DNA from: Symbiodinium natans
Lineage: Eukaryota; Sar; Dinophyceae; Suessiales; Symbiodiniaceae
DNA: 64,000 bases
NCBI GenBank assembly: GCA_905221605.1
Contig: CAJNDS010002151.1
Location: forward strand, 60,001 to 124,000
Direction of reading: 5' to 3'
The notes under the pieces are model-generated. The model saw only the letters and a list, made by a program, of their open reading frames with translations. It was not told where the DNA came from and did no database searches. The position numbers were made by a program, and so were the translations under genes. Of the stretch, positions 52,598-61,976 are shown piece by piece (positions within the stretch are counted from its first letter, which is position 1; each line of letters starts with the position of its first letter).

Positions 52598-55422
52598 GTC
52601 CCCTTCTCTGCCGCGCTGGGCAGTGATGGACTGTGCCTGAGGGTCATGTGAAGTAGGGATTTATATAACTTGTACTGCTATGAAGGTGAAACAGGGTTGA
52701 TATTACTTGTATCCCCAAAAGGACACCAAGTATATACACTCACCAATAATTAAAAGGAGCCTCTATACACTTACGAATAGCAGAATACAAGCCTCTGTCA
52801 TGTGGGTTTCCGGGTTTAGGGCATAAAGGGTTTGGGAGTAGAAGAGCGCAAATGGGGGGGATTGAAAACACAATGTGGTCCACTAGGATTTAGGGCTTAG
52901 GCTTTAGGGTTGCAAAGTCTACGTTAGTCACCTTGAGGAAGATATAGGAGCTCCACCAAGCCCCTACGCTCTCGACTCCTTCGGGCTACAGGTTGTTCAC
53001 GTTCGCCCTATCCCCTGCTGCCCTCCCTCACCCGCCAAACCCGGAACCCCAAAACCTCAACCCTGATTGCAACACTGCACAATCTTTCTCAACACTCACG
53101 TCTACAGAAGAGTCCCTGAACCCAGTACCTTGGGCGAACAAAAGCAAAGCCTGAACCTCCCAACAAAATCTGCACAGAATTTGCACAGAATCTGCGCAGA
53201 ATTTTGCAAGGACGCGGGCCACGATGGCGCTTGGCTACGGCGGGCGCCCAGTGGCCTATGAGACCGCAGTATAAAACGGGGTTGATATGCTAGGAGCCAG
53301 AGTAGGCCCTTTAGGGTTTAGGGTTTAGGGTTTAGGGTTTAGGGTTTAGGGTTTAGGGTTTAGGGTTTAGGGTTTAGGGTTTAGGGTTTAGGGTTTAGAG
53401 TTTAGGGTTTAGGGTTTAGGGTTTAGGGTTTAGGGTTTAGGGTTTAGGGTTTAGGGTTGGTTGTTGTTTGGGGTTCAGGAATTAGGGTTCAGGGTGAAAC
53501 GGGGCTTATATGGGAGTTTAGGAAAATTCGGGACCCCTAAAATAGTCCCCCAAAACGTAGGGTTCCCTTCTAATGAGGACCCCAATAAGCACACCTAAAA
53601 TCGTAAACCCCCATATGCTAGGACCCGGAGTAGGCCCTTATTCCGTTTTTTGGGGGGGCTTGGGTTCCATAATTATAAGCCCCTTTAAACCAACCAGGGC
53701 GCCCTTTTTAAGCAGACAGGTTACCCTGGCGTCTAGTTTTAATGTGCTTGGTGAGTGTATATGGGTTGTTCTCTTAACTATCTCCTTTTGAAATTCCAAT
53801 CATAGTACGGCACCCTTACAATAATGACTCTAAAAGTACCCAGATAACGTTCATACCAATTTTGTAGGCCATGTTTTGTAGAACCCCTTCTTCTAGAATT
53901 CCTTTTGGCAGCCTACCAAGAAGCAAGTTTTGGGGTTCTCAAGGTCTCCTGAGTTGCGCCAAAGGAAGGGTTTCCGGTTTAGGGTTCAGGGTTTAGGGTT
54001 CAGGTTTAGGGTTGTGGGTTCAGGGTTTAGGGTGTAGGGGCTTTTATGTGCCTCAGGTGTGGGGCTTCCAGAGGCTTATAGGGTTTGTTTTGCTTGAGTG
54101 GTTTTAGCCCAAGTTACAATATCTACAACTGCTATAGAGGCTCGTCCTTTCATCTCCATGCTCTTGATAATAAGAGTTGAGCCTATTTTCAGACTTAGGG
54201 CCATAAACCGCAAGTTTACCTAACTGCTCGGCGGGCGGGGAGAGATTGGTGTGCGAGGTGACCGCAGCTCGCAAAACATTGTCTGCCTCGTGCCGAATGG
54301 AGCCACCGTGGACGGTGAGTTGATTCACCTCACGCCGCTGGGATCGCAACCCGGGAGAGTGTGTGTGTGTGTGTGTGACCCAGGTCCGTCTACCCGAGCC
54401 TACTCTTGACCTGAAACGTTGTGAGTGTGGGAAGGAGGTGCCCGAATTGGTGGTGCTACTGATATGGGCGTTTCCGAAAGTAAGCGGAACCCGTATATTC
54501 ACCCCCAAAAACAAAACCTCATTATAGGAACCCCCCCCCCCCCCCCCCCCCCCCAAGAATAGCCCTAAGGGTCCCTGTGCAGCCGCTATGTAGGAAGTAC
54601 TTTCAATCCCAAGTATCCCTAAACCCTAAACCCTAAACCCTAAACCCTAAACCCTAAACCCTAAACCCTAAACCCTAAACCCTAAACCTAAACCCTAAAC
54701 CCTAAACCCTCCCTTCGGGAGCCTCTTCGGAAACTCTCATTCCGATCAAAGGTTTTTTTCCCTGCAGCGCTGCGCAATCTGCAACACTCTGCAGCCCCAA
54801 GGGTCCACGTACCCAAACAGGGAATACCCGGGCCTTAAAGTGCTTCCTAGATAGGGTTTAGGGTTTAGGGTAATTACATATAGACTTTGGGGCCCAAGTA
54901 TATAAGCAATAAGGCACATGGACCCTGAGGCCCTCAGGGCCCAACTCAGTGAACCCTAAACCCTAAACCCTAAACCCCACAGTTGAGGTGGACCAAGTCG
55001 GGCGAGAAAGGGTTCGTCCCCGTGCAGCACCTGGAGCAGCGAGGTGGGCTCTTAGGGTTTTAGGGGTTTAGGAGTTTAGGGTAGATTGGTTTAGGGTTTA
55101 GGGACCAGGGGTTAAGGGTTGAAATTAAGGTTTGGGGTTTAGGGTTTATGGCAGCCACGGACCCGTCAGAGCGCGCGGGGTCAAAAAGGGCTTATGGTTT
55201 TAGGGAGAACGGGTGGGACGCTTCGCAGATGCACCGAAGCTTGTTGCAAAAGGGTTTAGGGGGAGCTTTTCGTTTTTCAGGTACCTGGATGCAAGAACAA
55301 ACTTTCTTGAAGCTTGGGTTTACTTTTTTTCAGCCCATGAAACCAAGGGCACCCGTTCTTTGCCTTCAGGTTCCTATTCAACCTCAGAACTTCAGCAAAG
55401 CCCCGGGTGCGGCGTGTCTTAA
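52598..55422 (+). CDS. multi-exon gene with a six-exon fully phased 3' end
   Basis: Firm chain: 54768-54802 (RCAICNTLQPQ), 54930-54950 (PSGPNS), 54988-55043 (WTKSGEKGFVPVQHLEQR), 55155-55189 (TDPSERAGSKR), 55204-55253 (GERVGRFADAPKLVAK) and 55281-55422 (YLDARTNFLEAWVYFFSAHE ... TAA). Every junction is phase-compatible; donors are GT, GA, GT, GC and GT. Likely upstream exons: 52598-52642 (VPFSAALGSDGLCLR), 52918-52991 (YVSHLEEDIGAPPSPYALDS), 54243-54314 (IGVRGDRSSQNIVCLVPNGA, GTGAGT donor). 53209-53270 is coding in one of two frames. GEKGFVPVQHL resembles the short beta modules of the 39938-46104 gene. Function unknown. Confidence 0.75.
52643..52812 (+). mobile_element. family M element as intron start (copy 3)
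   Basis: Exon 52598-52642 ends CTGAGG|GTCATGTGAAG, the left end of the element; the right end is CTCTGTCATGTGGG. The interior repeats the left end once (GTGAAACAGGGTTGATATTA). Confidence 0.65.
53306..53460 (+). repeat. (TTTAGGG)n telomere-like array
   Basis: About 22 G-rich heptamers with one TTTAGAG. Largest array in the window. Confidence 0.95.
54611..54712 (-). repeat. (CCCTAAA)n telomere-like array
   Basis: About 14 C-rich heptamers with one CCTAAA deletion, preceded by a 27-bp poly-C run at 54531-54553 that ends a family E element. Confidence 0.95.
54803..54929 (+). mobile_element. family C element as an exact intron (copy 3)
   Basis: The intron is 127 bp. Donor AAGG|GTCCACGTACCC and acceptor ACATGGACCCTGAG|G are the two terminal inverted repeats. 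A TTTAGGG piece (54852-54870) sits inside. Flanking exons 54768-54802 and 54930-54950 join in phase. Confidence 0.85.
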
Positions 55423-55589
55423 GAGTTTTACAAGTTGGGGCCCCCATACTATGCCAACCTTAGTGAAGGGAGTTACAACCCACTTAGTAATACTTGTAAC
55501 CCAATTTGGTGCCCTTATGACCCTAAACCCTAAACCTTATGACCCTATTTATAACTAGGGGGCCCCTACATGTATGGTTCTGTTTTGCG

Positions 55590-56453
55590 ATCGAAGCGGT
55601 CAAGGGGGTGAAGATGCAGTCCTGGTTCCCTATAAGCCCTAAACCATAAACCTTTCCCTCCTATTTGCTTAAGAACGCCAAAAAAATAGAAAACAATAAT
55701 CCCTATAGTGCCCCCTTAAGGAAGAGTCTTTTCATGTTTTTCGGGGTTCTTAAGGCAAACTGTAGAATTCCGGTTTTGACATTCTGGTTGCCGACTTTCT
55801 CGTCGACCAGGGGGTGTCTGTACCCTGAGGGTCCATGAACCTATATATATATATATATGTACTTGAGAACCCCCAAGCCGCTACAGAGGAACCGCTTTAA
55901 ACCCAAGTATGTACTAGCATCGGTAACATGGACCCTTAGGGCAGCTGGGGTCGGTAACCTTTAACCTTTTTTGGGTTAAGCACAATCACCCTAAACCCTA
56001 AACCTTGCATCCTACTATATGTGAAGGGTTAACCTTTTTTGAGGGGCTAGGATATTCAGCCCTGACTGCCCTAAACCCTTGGGTGGCCAAAAACGAGCCC
56101 CAAACCCCGAAACCTTCCTTCGTGAAGGCCCGAAGACCTAGGGTTTAGGGTTGAGGGTTTAGGGTTTAGGGTTCGCGAAGGCCCGAAGACCTGGGCCTTG
56201 AAACGGCCGGGGCAGCTGCTGCGCGAGCCGGGTGAAGCTGGCAGCCAGGGTGTGGCCCTGGCAGAGGGAGAGGTGCTGGAAGGAGCCAAGAACTTACTGT
56301 AGTTGGTTAGGCTTTAGGGTTTAGGGTTTAGGGTTTAGGGGAAATGAGGTACCCTATCGATTCCCTTAAAGGGTCTATATAGGGCAACGGTAAGCAGAGG
56401 GTGAGGTGCTGGAAGGCGCCGAGAAAGCAAGACATGGGAGGTCGAAGAGGTGA
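55590..56453 (+). CDS. gene with very small exons, complete 3' end
   Basis: Candidate exons: about 55591-55632 (GQGGEDAVLVPYKP), about 55766-55830 (IPVLTFWLPTFSSTRGCLYP), 55940-55953 (14 nt, QLGS) between family C and family B elements, a segment at about 56095-56127 (APNPETFLRE), 56181-56272 (PKTWALKRPGQLLREPGEAG) and 56406-56453 (VLEGAEKARHGRSKR, TGA). The 56127|56181 and 56272|56406 junctions are supported by exact direct repeats. The end is basic (SKR). The function is unknown. Confidence 0.55.
55831..55939 (+). mobile_element. family C element as intron (copy 4)
   Basis: CTGAGG|GTCCATGAACC ... GTAACATGGACCCTTAG|G. The interior carries a (TA)n microsatellite at 55841-55858. Confidence 0.75.
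55954..56050 (+). mobile_element. family B element as intron (copy 3)
   Basis: TCG|GTAACCTTTAACC ... AACCTTTTTTGAGGGGCTAG. It directly follows the 14-nt exon 55940-55953. Two telomeric heptamers lie inside (55989-56003). The right end differs from copies 1, 2 and 4 but matches copy 63733. Confidence 0.7.
56124..56192 (+). mobile_element. 53-nt telomeric intron with 16-bp target duplication
   Basis: GAAGGCCCGAAGACCT stands at 56124-56139 and again at 56177-56192. Between them is only TTTAGGG-type sequence. Splicing GAAG|GC...GAAG|GC removes 53 nt (56128-56180) and keeps frame. Confidence 0.8.
56273..56405 (+). mobile_element. 133-nt intron flanked by ~33-bp direct repeat
   Basis: GCAGAGGGAGAGGTGCTGGA at 56261 recurs as GCAGAGGGTGAGGTGCTGGA at 56394, and the repeat extends to GCCAAGAA/GCCGAGAA. 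Each copy contains GAG|GTG; splicing between them keeps frame. The interior begins with a telomeric array and ends with a TIR-like segment. Confidence 0.8.
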
Positions 56454-56607
56454 AATGTTGTAGGCCCCCTGATGTGTGTGTGTGTGTGTGTGTGTGTGCT
56501 TTTGTTTGTGGCATGTAGTTTTTTTTTTTGGGGGGGGGGCTTTGGGCGGGGTGGGGTTCCGATTTATGGACCAGTCGTGACACGCTATGCTGCAGTGTGG
56601 TGTGAGA

Positions 56608-57408
56608 CCTACTAGGCTGGTGGCAACAAGAAGCCACCCTTATAAGGGACCGTAGGGGTATTTAGGGGGTATTTGGGGACTACATAAGTTTTGTAGAAGG
56701 GTTGAATAAGAAAAACTTCCCTTCCCTCCTTTTACCCCTTAAGGTAGAGTCGGCAGCACGAGGCCCCCAAAAGCTGAACTCTTTTCCCATGCCGCGGGCC
56801 GGGTAGCCCAACTGGACAGGGGCTGGGTAGGTATCCTCTAACCTTTTGTTGATATTTGAAGCCCACAATAAATAAATAAGTCTAAATATATATATATATG
56901 TATATATATATATACATATGGTTAACCTTTTTCAGGGGCTGTGGTCCCTAAACCCTCAACCCCAAAAACCCTATAAACCCTATAAACCCTATAAACCCTA
57001 TAAACCCTATAAACCCTATAAACCCTATAAACCCTAAACCTAAACAGCCCCGAAGAGGAGAGTTTGTCTATGTCTCCTACAAGGGCGGCAAGCACCAGGC
57101 AAGGCGTGGTCGATTCAAGGTTCTGCCTTGGGATGTTTACCCCTGATACTAGCAGCCCTTAAGAGGATTATAATCGGGGGTCCTTTCGGGTTTAGGGTTT
57201 AGGGTTTCGGGTTTAGGGTTTAGGGTTTAGTATGGGGGGTACTTCAGGGTTTAGTATCTTCACAGGTTACACAGGGCCTACCCTTAAACCCTAAACCCTA
57301 AACCCCAATTAGAATTCCCCACGCCAGGGCTTCATCAAGCGCCACTACCTGGTAGCCATGGCCATGCCAAAGGAGGAGGATCCGCCCAGCAAGCGTCGCA
57401 GAGCGTGA
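56608..57408 (+). CDS. gene with C-terminal basic tail
   Basis: Exons: about 56611-56651 (CGVRPTRLVATRSHPYKG), 56748-56802 (VGSTRPPKAELFSHAAGR, GTAGCC donor), 57056-57119 (GEFVYVSYKGGKHQARRGRF, donor AAG|GTTC) and 57328-57408 (GFIKRHYLVAMAMPKEEDPP then SKRRRA-TGA). The last two join in phase 0. The KRRR tail suggests nuclear location. GEFVYVSYKGGKHQA matches VKEWRVKAGGKHKAVHF in the 39938-46104 gene, so the two proteins share a module. Confidence 0.65.
56961..57040 (-). repeat. (CCCTATAAA)n variant array
   Basis: Eight units of a nonamer related to the telomeric heptamer. The same variant is at 49978-50030. Confidence 0.9.
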
Positions 57409-57431
57409 GCTCCGAGGGGCGCAGGAAAGGC

Positions 57432-58000
57432 ATGGCCCTGCGAAGAAAAGGTGCTTCGGGTAGGGTTTAGGGTTTAGGGTTTGGGGTTTGGGGTTTGGGG
57501 TTTGGGGTTTGGGGTTTGAGGTTTTGAGTTTTGGGTTTTGGGTTTTGGGTATTTCGGGCTGCTTAGGGTTTAGGGTGCTTAGGGTTGAAGGTTTTCACTG
57601 CCAAGAAAAGCATCTTTGTTTGGTGAAAGACTTCGTGTCCCTGCCATCTATATCGTTTTTCCCCTTATTGGTAGGGCCCCTGAATCAGTACGTACACTAA
57701 CAACGAGTCGCCAAAATCTCATGATATCGTATGGCGCATACCTGCCACAAACACAGCCCTGAATCTACAGTAGATAAGAGCAGCCCCAAAACATGTTCGG
57801 AAGATCTGTTCAACTTCATGCATCCGCAAACCCTAAGCCCTAAACCCCATAAACCCTAAACCCCTAAGCCCCGATCCTCTTGGCCCCCAAGGCCCGCGCA
57901 CCGAATCGGTTCAGCGACTTTCTGGGGAGATGTGCGTCAGAGACCCGGATATCGCACTTCTTATCAAGGGACGAAGAAAGGGCGGCTTGTAAAGGGACCT
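57432..58000 (+). CDS. possible new gene: start exon and following exons
   Basis: ATG at 57432 reads MALRRKGAS and ends on GG|GTAGGG. A candidate exon at 57590-57620 reads VFTAKKSIFV. An open segment from 57892 after CCCAAG reads ARAPNRFSDFLGRCASETRI and SHFLSRDEERAACK; a competing frame from 57923 (RLSGEMCVRDPDIALLIKGR) ends in TAA. Only loosely linked. Confidence 0.35.
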
Positions 58001-58046
58001 TAGGGGTTCTTCGGGGGTTTTTGAGGGCTACTGAGGTACTTAGGGA

Positions 58047-58363
58047 CTAATATATTCTTGAAGATGTTAAGGTGTACATATATATATATATATAAGGGTA
58101 AAATAGGGGAATAAGATGAAGGGCCCCTTCTAGGGGGTCCCTCCTTCTACCGCCTTGGTTGAATGCCTTGCGTGGTGCCCGCATTCTCTTCGTCCCTTTC
58201 TTCTCCAAGGTTGCTGTAGCCGTTAACTCTAAACTAAACCCCCTATAAGGGTCCATGTACCCACAAAGTGTATACCTGGGCTTCAAAGAGGCTCCTTTGC
58301 AGTAGCTTTAGGGTTCAAGTATCTACCCTCAAAACCCTAACCTATATGGGTACATGGACCCTT
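58047..58363. other. TA microsatellite, strand-ambiguous open segment and family C element
   Basis: (TA)n at 58078-58093. Segment 58120-58215 is open on both strands (plus PPWLNALRGARILFVPFFSK; minus TATLEKKGTKRMRAPRKAFN). The family C element 58251-58363 begins GTCCATGTACCC and ends GGGTACATGGACCC. Confidence 0.45.
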
Positions 58364-58410
58364 GGGGCCTAAAGCCTGGGTTTCTATTGAGCGTAGATCC
58401 GGTTTAGAAT

Positions 58411-59360
58411 GGCATTTCGTGCATTGACACCCTCCTTACACACCCAAGCAGCCTGGACCCTAGAACGCTAGGGATCGCAGGGTCTAAGGTTCAGGGTTTA
58501 GTGCTTAGCAGTCCTGGGTAAAAAATGGGTTTAGCGCTTGGCACTTGTCAGGTTATTAAGTTTGGATGCGTTCAGACGGTTTGCAGGCTTTCGTTTTGCG
58601 AAAAAAATAGGTGCCAACTCTGATTTACTGGTGCAGCTTGGAGAACGTATCCGTCAGTGTAGGCTTCTTGTCTGATGCTCTCGTAGCGCCTTTCCCAACT
58701 TCGTGGCGACAACACCAAAGCCATCGCTGCGCACGTGCCTCTGTTTTCGGGTTTAGGAGTTTAGGGATTTAGGGTTTAGGGATTTAGGGTTGCATGGTCC
58801 TGAAGATCCTTCCCCTAAACCCTGAGCCTGAATACCCCAAGCCCTAAACCCACACACATCGCAGCATGGTCGTGTGAGCATCGGGCTCTGACGAGGAATA
58901 GCTTGGATAACCAAGAGTTGCACCTTTCCAGCCATTCCTGCCGCAACCTCAGATTTTGCTTGGGTCATGGTCTTAATTTTTCAGAACCCTAAACCCTAAA
59001 CCCTAAACCCTAAGGGGTGTCCAGGTTCACGCACTTGGTGTAAGCCTAAACCCTAACTGCGCACCCGATTTTCCTTTCTTCGGGTCCAGGTTCCCTTTTT
59101 CGGCCCCATTTAGACCCAAAAGAGTACCTCAAAAAGAACGAAAACCCCAGATTCCTCTTGGGTCTACAAGTTCCGGCGGGCAAAATCCTGGTGTTCAAGC
59201 GTTGACTTGTCCTCTACTTCCGGGCTCTCCGCAAGGGTGCTAGCAACCTTATGGTTGAGGGTTCAGGGTTTTTGGCTACTAGGGCGTGACCGACTTTTCT
59301 CGGCAGGGTTCAGTCAATCGTACTGCCCACCGACTAGACGAGATCATGTCAGATCCCTAG
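58411..59360 (+). CDS. multi-exon gene, product unknown
   Basis: The first exon may start at the ATG at 58411 (MAFRALTPSLHTQAAWTLER). Exon 58687-58750 reads RLSQLRGDNTKAIAAHVPLF and ends G|GTTTAGG. Exon 58865-58963 joins in phase (CEHRALTRNSLDNQELHLSS). A coding segment at 59150-59230 has competing frames. Exon 59307-59360 opens after CGGCAG and reads GSVNRTAHRLDEIMSDP then TAG. The function is unknown. Confidence 0.55.
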
Positions 59361-59533
59361 AAAGGGAGCAGGGCTTCGGGTTCGGGGTTTAGGGTTTATC
59401 CTAGGTGGTATAAGGGGGACCCTTAAAAGGGAACCCTTCTCAACCCTCTTCTGGCTCTCCTAAACAGGGACCTTATTCAGAGGGTCTATATCCCCAAGGG
59501 TCCCCCTAATCCCCTAGTTTAGGGTCTAAGCAG

Positions 59534-59895
59534 TCCGTGATGCTCCGACGCCGGCACCTCAAAGAGCCCGGGTTCAAAAGGGAGCTTAGACTTTCAGACG
59601 TCTTACTTGAAGGTTCATGGTACTTATTCACCAATTATAACTGTACTTATAAGCCCCTTAAGTGCCCTAATAGAGTTATAATTTGGGTGATATAAGTACA
59701 GTTCGAATTGGTTACTAAGTACCATGAACACTCAAGTAGAAGTGACGGATACTTGGTCACCTGCGGGGGCAACATCTACGTCCATGCTGAGAAGGCCTAT
59801 AAGCCCTAAACCCATGGACCCGCTTGTAGACTGGAAAGCAGGTCGTGCTTATTCCAAAAGCCGACGGTGAGAAGATGATGGAGCGCGGGACTTAG
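59534..59895 (+). CDS. three exons, complete 3' end
   Basis: Exon 59534-59612 reads SVMLRRRHLKEPGFKRELRL then SDVLLE, ending in the left repeat of a family A element. The exon starting at the right repeat (59740) reads DGYLVTCGGNIYVHAEK. Exon 59842-59895 reads VVLIPKADGEKMMERGT then TAG. The last junction is in phase through a GC donor; the first junction's frame is not settled. Probably a beta-rich module like those in neighbouring genes. Confidence 0.55.
59604..59739 (+). mobile_element. family A TIR element (copy 3)
   Basis: TACTTGAAGGTTCATGGTAC ... GTACCATGAACACTCAAGTA, with the ATAACTGTACTTATAAGCCC interior seen in copies 1 and 2. It forms the intron between exons 59534-59612 and 59740. 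Confidence 0.85.
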
Positions 59896-59944
59896 ATTGA
59901 GACTTGAACCGACGAACGTCTTCATCTAGCCTACGAGCACTTAC

Positions 59945-59967
59945 CACACACACACACACACACACAC
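59945..59967 (+). repeat. (CA)n microsatellite
   Basis: ACACAC repeat in the spacer between the gene ending at 59895 and the ORF starting near 60208. Confidence 0.8.
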
Positions 59968-60207
59968 GAGTTCAGGGAACGTCGCCGCGTTTACCTACAC
60001 AGAGTCATCCTTCCAAGCCCCCGTACCCCTTCGCACACCCTTTGTGGGGGCATGAGGGCGTGATGATTCCCGACATGTCCTTCCTTACAGCTGATTTTCT
60101 TTTGCACAGAGGTCGCGAGTTCGAACTGCCAGTATCATGACCAGGCCTTATAAGACTCTTGTCAGCACGAGGAATTCCTGCTAAGTAGCTGCACCATCTC
60201 GTCTGCC

Positions 60208-60846
60208 ATGCCTGTAAGCACGGCAGTCTGGAGTGAGACAGAGGGCGGCAAGGAGGAGAAGGAGAAGCAGGAGGCACCCGAGTCGCTGGGTGGACAGGGT
60301 TTGAGCTCCTTCTTCTCCCGAAGCCGGAAATCGAAGCTGGCGGCGCGACTGAATGTTTCTTGCAGCGGCGGTGTCAGCACCGAAGATGCAGATGCTGAGT
60401 CCAGCAGCAACGACAGAATCTGGTTGAGCATCCGCCCCTGGGTCTGCCTACATGCGCTAGTGGCGAGTCAGCGTGCTTTTCCTGTGTGCGACCTCGCCTG
60501 TGAAGACTGGGAGCAGGAGGGTGCTTCAGAAAGAGCAGTCCTGGCGCACGAGCGGAGGCAGAGCAGTTCTGCTGCTGATGCTTTTGCCTGGACGGCAGCA
60601 CTGGTCGTGTCCCTGCCCCCTGAATGCTTGGCCCGAGCGCTGGAGTTCATCCACGGTGATGTGAGCACTGTGTTCGCCCCCGTCTCTCGGACATTCCCTC
60701 GCCCAGGGCAAACGACACAAGAAGCCAAAGCAAATCAGAGGAACTGGCAATGCTGCAGGTACCTGCTCTCACAGCGTTCATGCTTACACGGCCGAGTTCT
60801 TCAGTCGGGACGCGGGCGTTCCCTTTCCGTCGCCTGTTGGTATCTT
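60208..60846 (+). CDS. long single exon, product unknown
   Basis: From the ATG at 60208 the frame is open for about 213 codons to a donor formed by family F (CTTG|GTAGCCC). It reads TEGGKEEKEKQEAPESLGGQ early, then SLPPECLARALEFIHGDVST. At this GC content a frame that long is unlikely by chance, and its end on a family F donor supports it. However, the minus strand is also open in places with plausible helices (LQTAVLTGMADEMVQLLSRN at 60170-60240), so antisense coding is not excluded. It is the only long intron-free frame in the rightward run. Confidence 0.5.
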
Positions 60847-60954
60847 GGTAGCCCAGTGGTACCCTTTTCCCTTTTTTTGTTTCAAGGTTCCCTTAATAAA
60901 GTAACCAACCCAAAGAAGGGTGCCCTTATCATAATATGGCTACTGGGCTACCCC
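60847..60954 (-). mobile_element. family F TIR element (copy 4, inverted core)
   Basis: GTAGCCCAGTGGTACCC ... ATATGGCTACTGGGCTACC. Compared with copies 1 and 2 the core is in reverse orientation, so both orientations can be spliced. Confidence 0.75.
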
Positions 60955-61160
60955 TAAACCCTAAACCTCTCTTCATATATATATATATATTTTTTTTTAT
61001 CTTTATTTATTTATTTATTTGCTAATGAATTCGTCGAATAAGCCAAGTCCTTCGTCGAATAAGCCAAGTCCTTCGTCGAATAAGCCAAGTCCTTCGTCGA
61101 ATAAGCCAAGTCCTTCGTCGAATAAGGCAAGCCCTTTGTCGATTAAGGCAAGTCCTTGGA
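60955..61160. repeat. TA/T-rich tract and 21-bp tandem repeat
   Basis: (TA)n at 60976-60990, T-rich to 61020, then GTCGAATAAGCCAAGTCCTTC repeated six times (61032-61150). Confidence 0.9.
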
Positions 61161-61327
61161 TGAAAATTTGATATTTTGTTCACGTTATGGGATTCTTTGG
61201 GCGGGTGGGGTTTTTTCCTAAGCCTGGAACCCCCTAATGACTATGAATGCTAGAACAGTGACCCTCTAGACCCTAAACCCTAAACCCTAAACCGGCCAGC
61301 TATGCTACCAAGGTATTGTATCAGCAG

Positions 61328-61701
61328 TTTTCCCCACTCTGCGGAAGGCGTTGAGCAACTCAAGGCACACGCTGAGGCTGCCCACGCCTCTGAAACTTAT
61401 CAGCTGAATGGGTACACTTTCCACTTTTTGGGAAACTAGAAGCTGTTATATTAGAGGGCTTAGTAGCTGAGTATGAGTACACTTTACACTTTTGGGGATA
61501 CTCTAATCTCCTATAGTTATAGGACTGAAAGTGTACACTTTTTTGGGGGGGCTTATGAGCTCAGCAACTAAGGAAATCCTCGCATACATCCGTAAGGCCC
61601 GGAAGGTCAAGGCAAGGAAACAGCGGGAGCGGTATCAGTCTGGTCCTGTGGGCCAGGCAAGGAGGGACGTGGAGTTGCAGAAGCAGCTTAAGTTGCGATG
61701 A
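61328..61701 (+). CDS. last two exons of a gene, basic C-terminus
   Basis: Exon 61328-61411 reads FPHSAEGVEQLKAHAEAAHA then SETYQLN, with a GTACAC donor. The last exon opens after CTAAG at 61572 (or CTCAG at 61564) and reads EILAYIRKARKVKARKQRER, YQSGPVGQARRDVELQKQLK, LR, TGA at 61699. The strongly basic helix suggests a nucleic-acid or ribosome-associated protein, which is inference. The intron 61412-61572 is a TIR-like element with ends GTACACTTTCCACTTTTTGG and AAAGTGTACACTTTTTTGG. Confidence 0.6.
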
Positions 61702-61867
61702 TGCCACACCCTGACACCTTACATGAGGGGCCTCCAAGTTTTCATCTGGCACCCTCAACTGCTTTGTAGCAGTCTCACCCTTAGATGCAGTGGGCAACAG
61801 ACACAGCACGATGCACGGTGCCTCAAAAAGGCCCATGGGAAGTCGCCTGCATTGGATTTTGGTTTCT

Positions 61868-61935
61868 TTTAGGGTTTAGGGTTTAAACCCTAAACCCTAA
61901 ACCCTAAACCCCTAAACCCCTAAACCCCTAAACCC
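61868..61935. repeat. head-to-head telomeric arrays
   Basis: GGGTTTAGGGTTTAAACCCT is a perfect inverted junction of a short G-rich and a longer C-rich array, the latter with CCCTAAAC octamers. Confidence 0.85.
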
Positions 61936-61976
61936 TGTTTAGAGCTTTGGGGATTTCATTGGTCGTGAGGGTTTAG

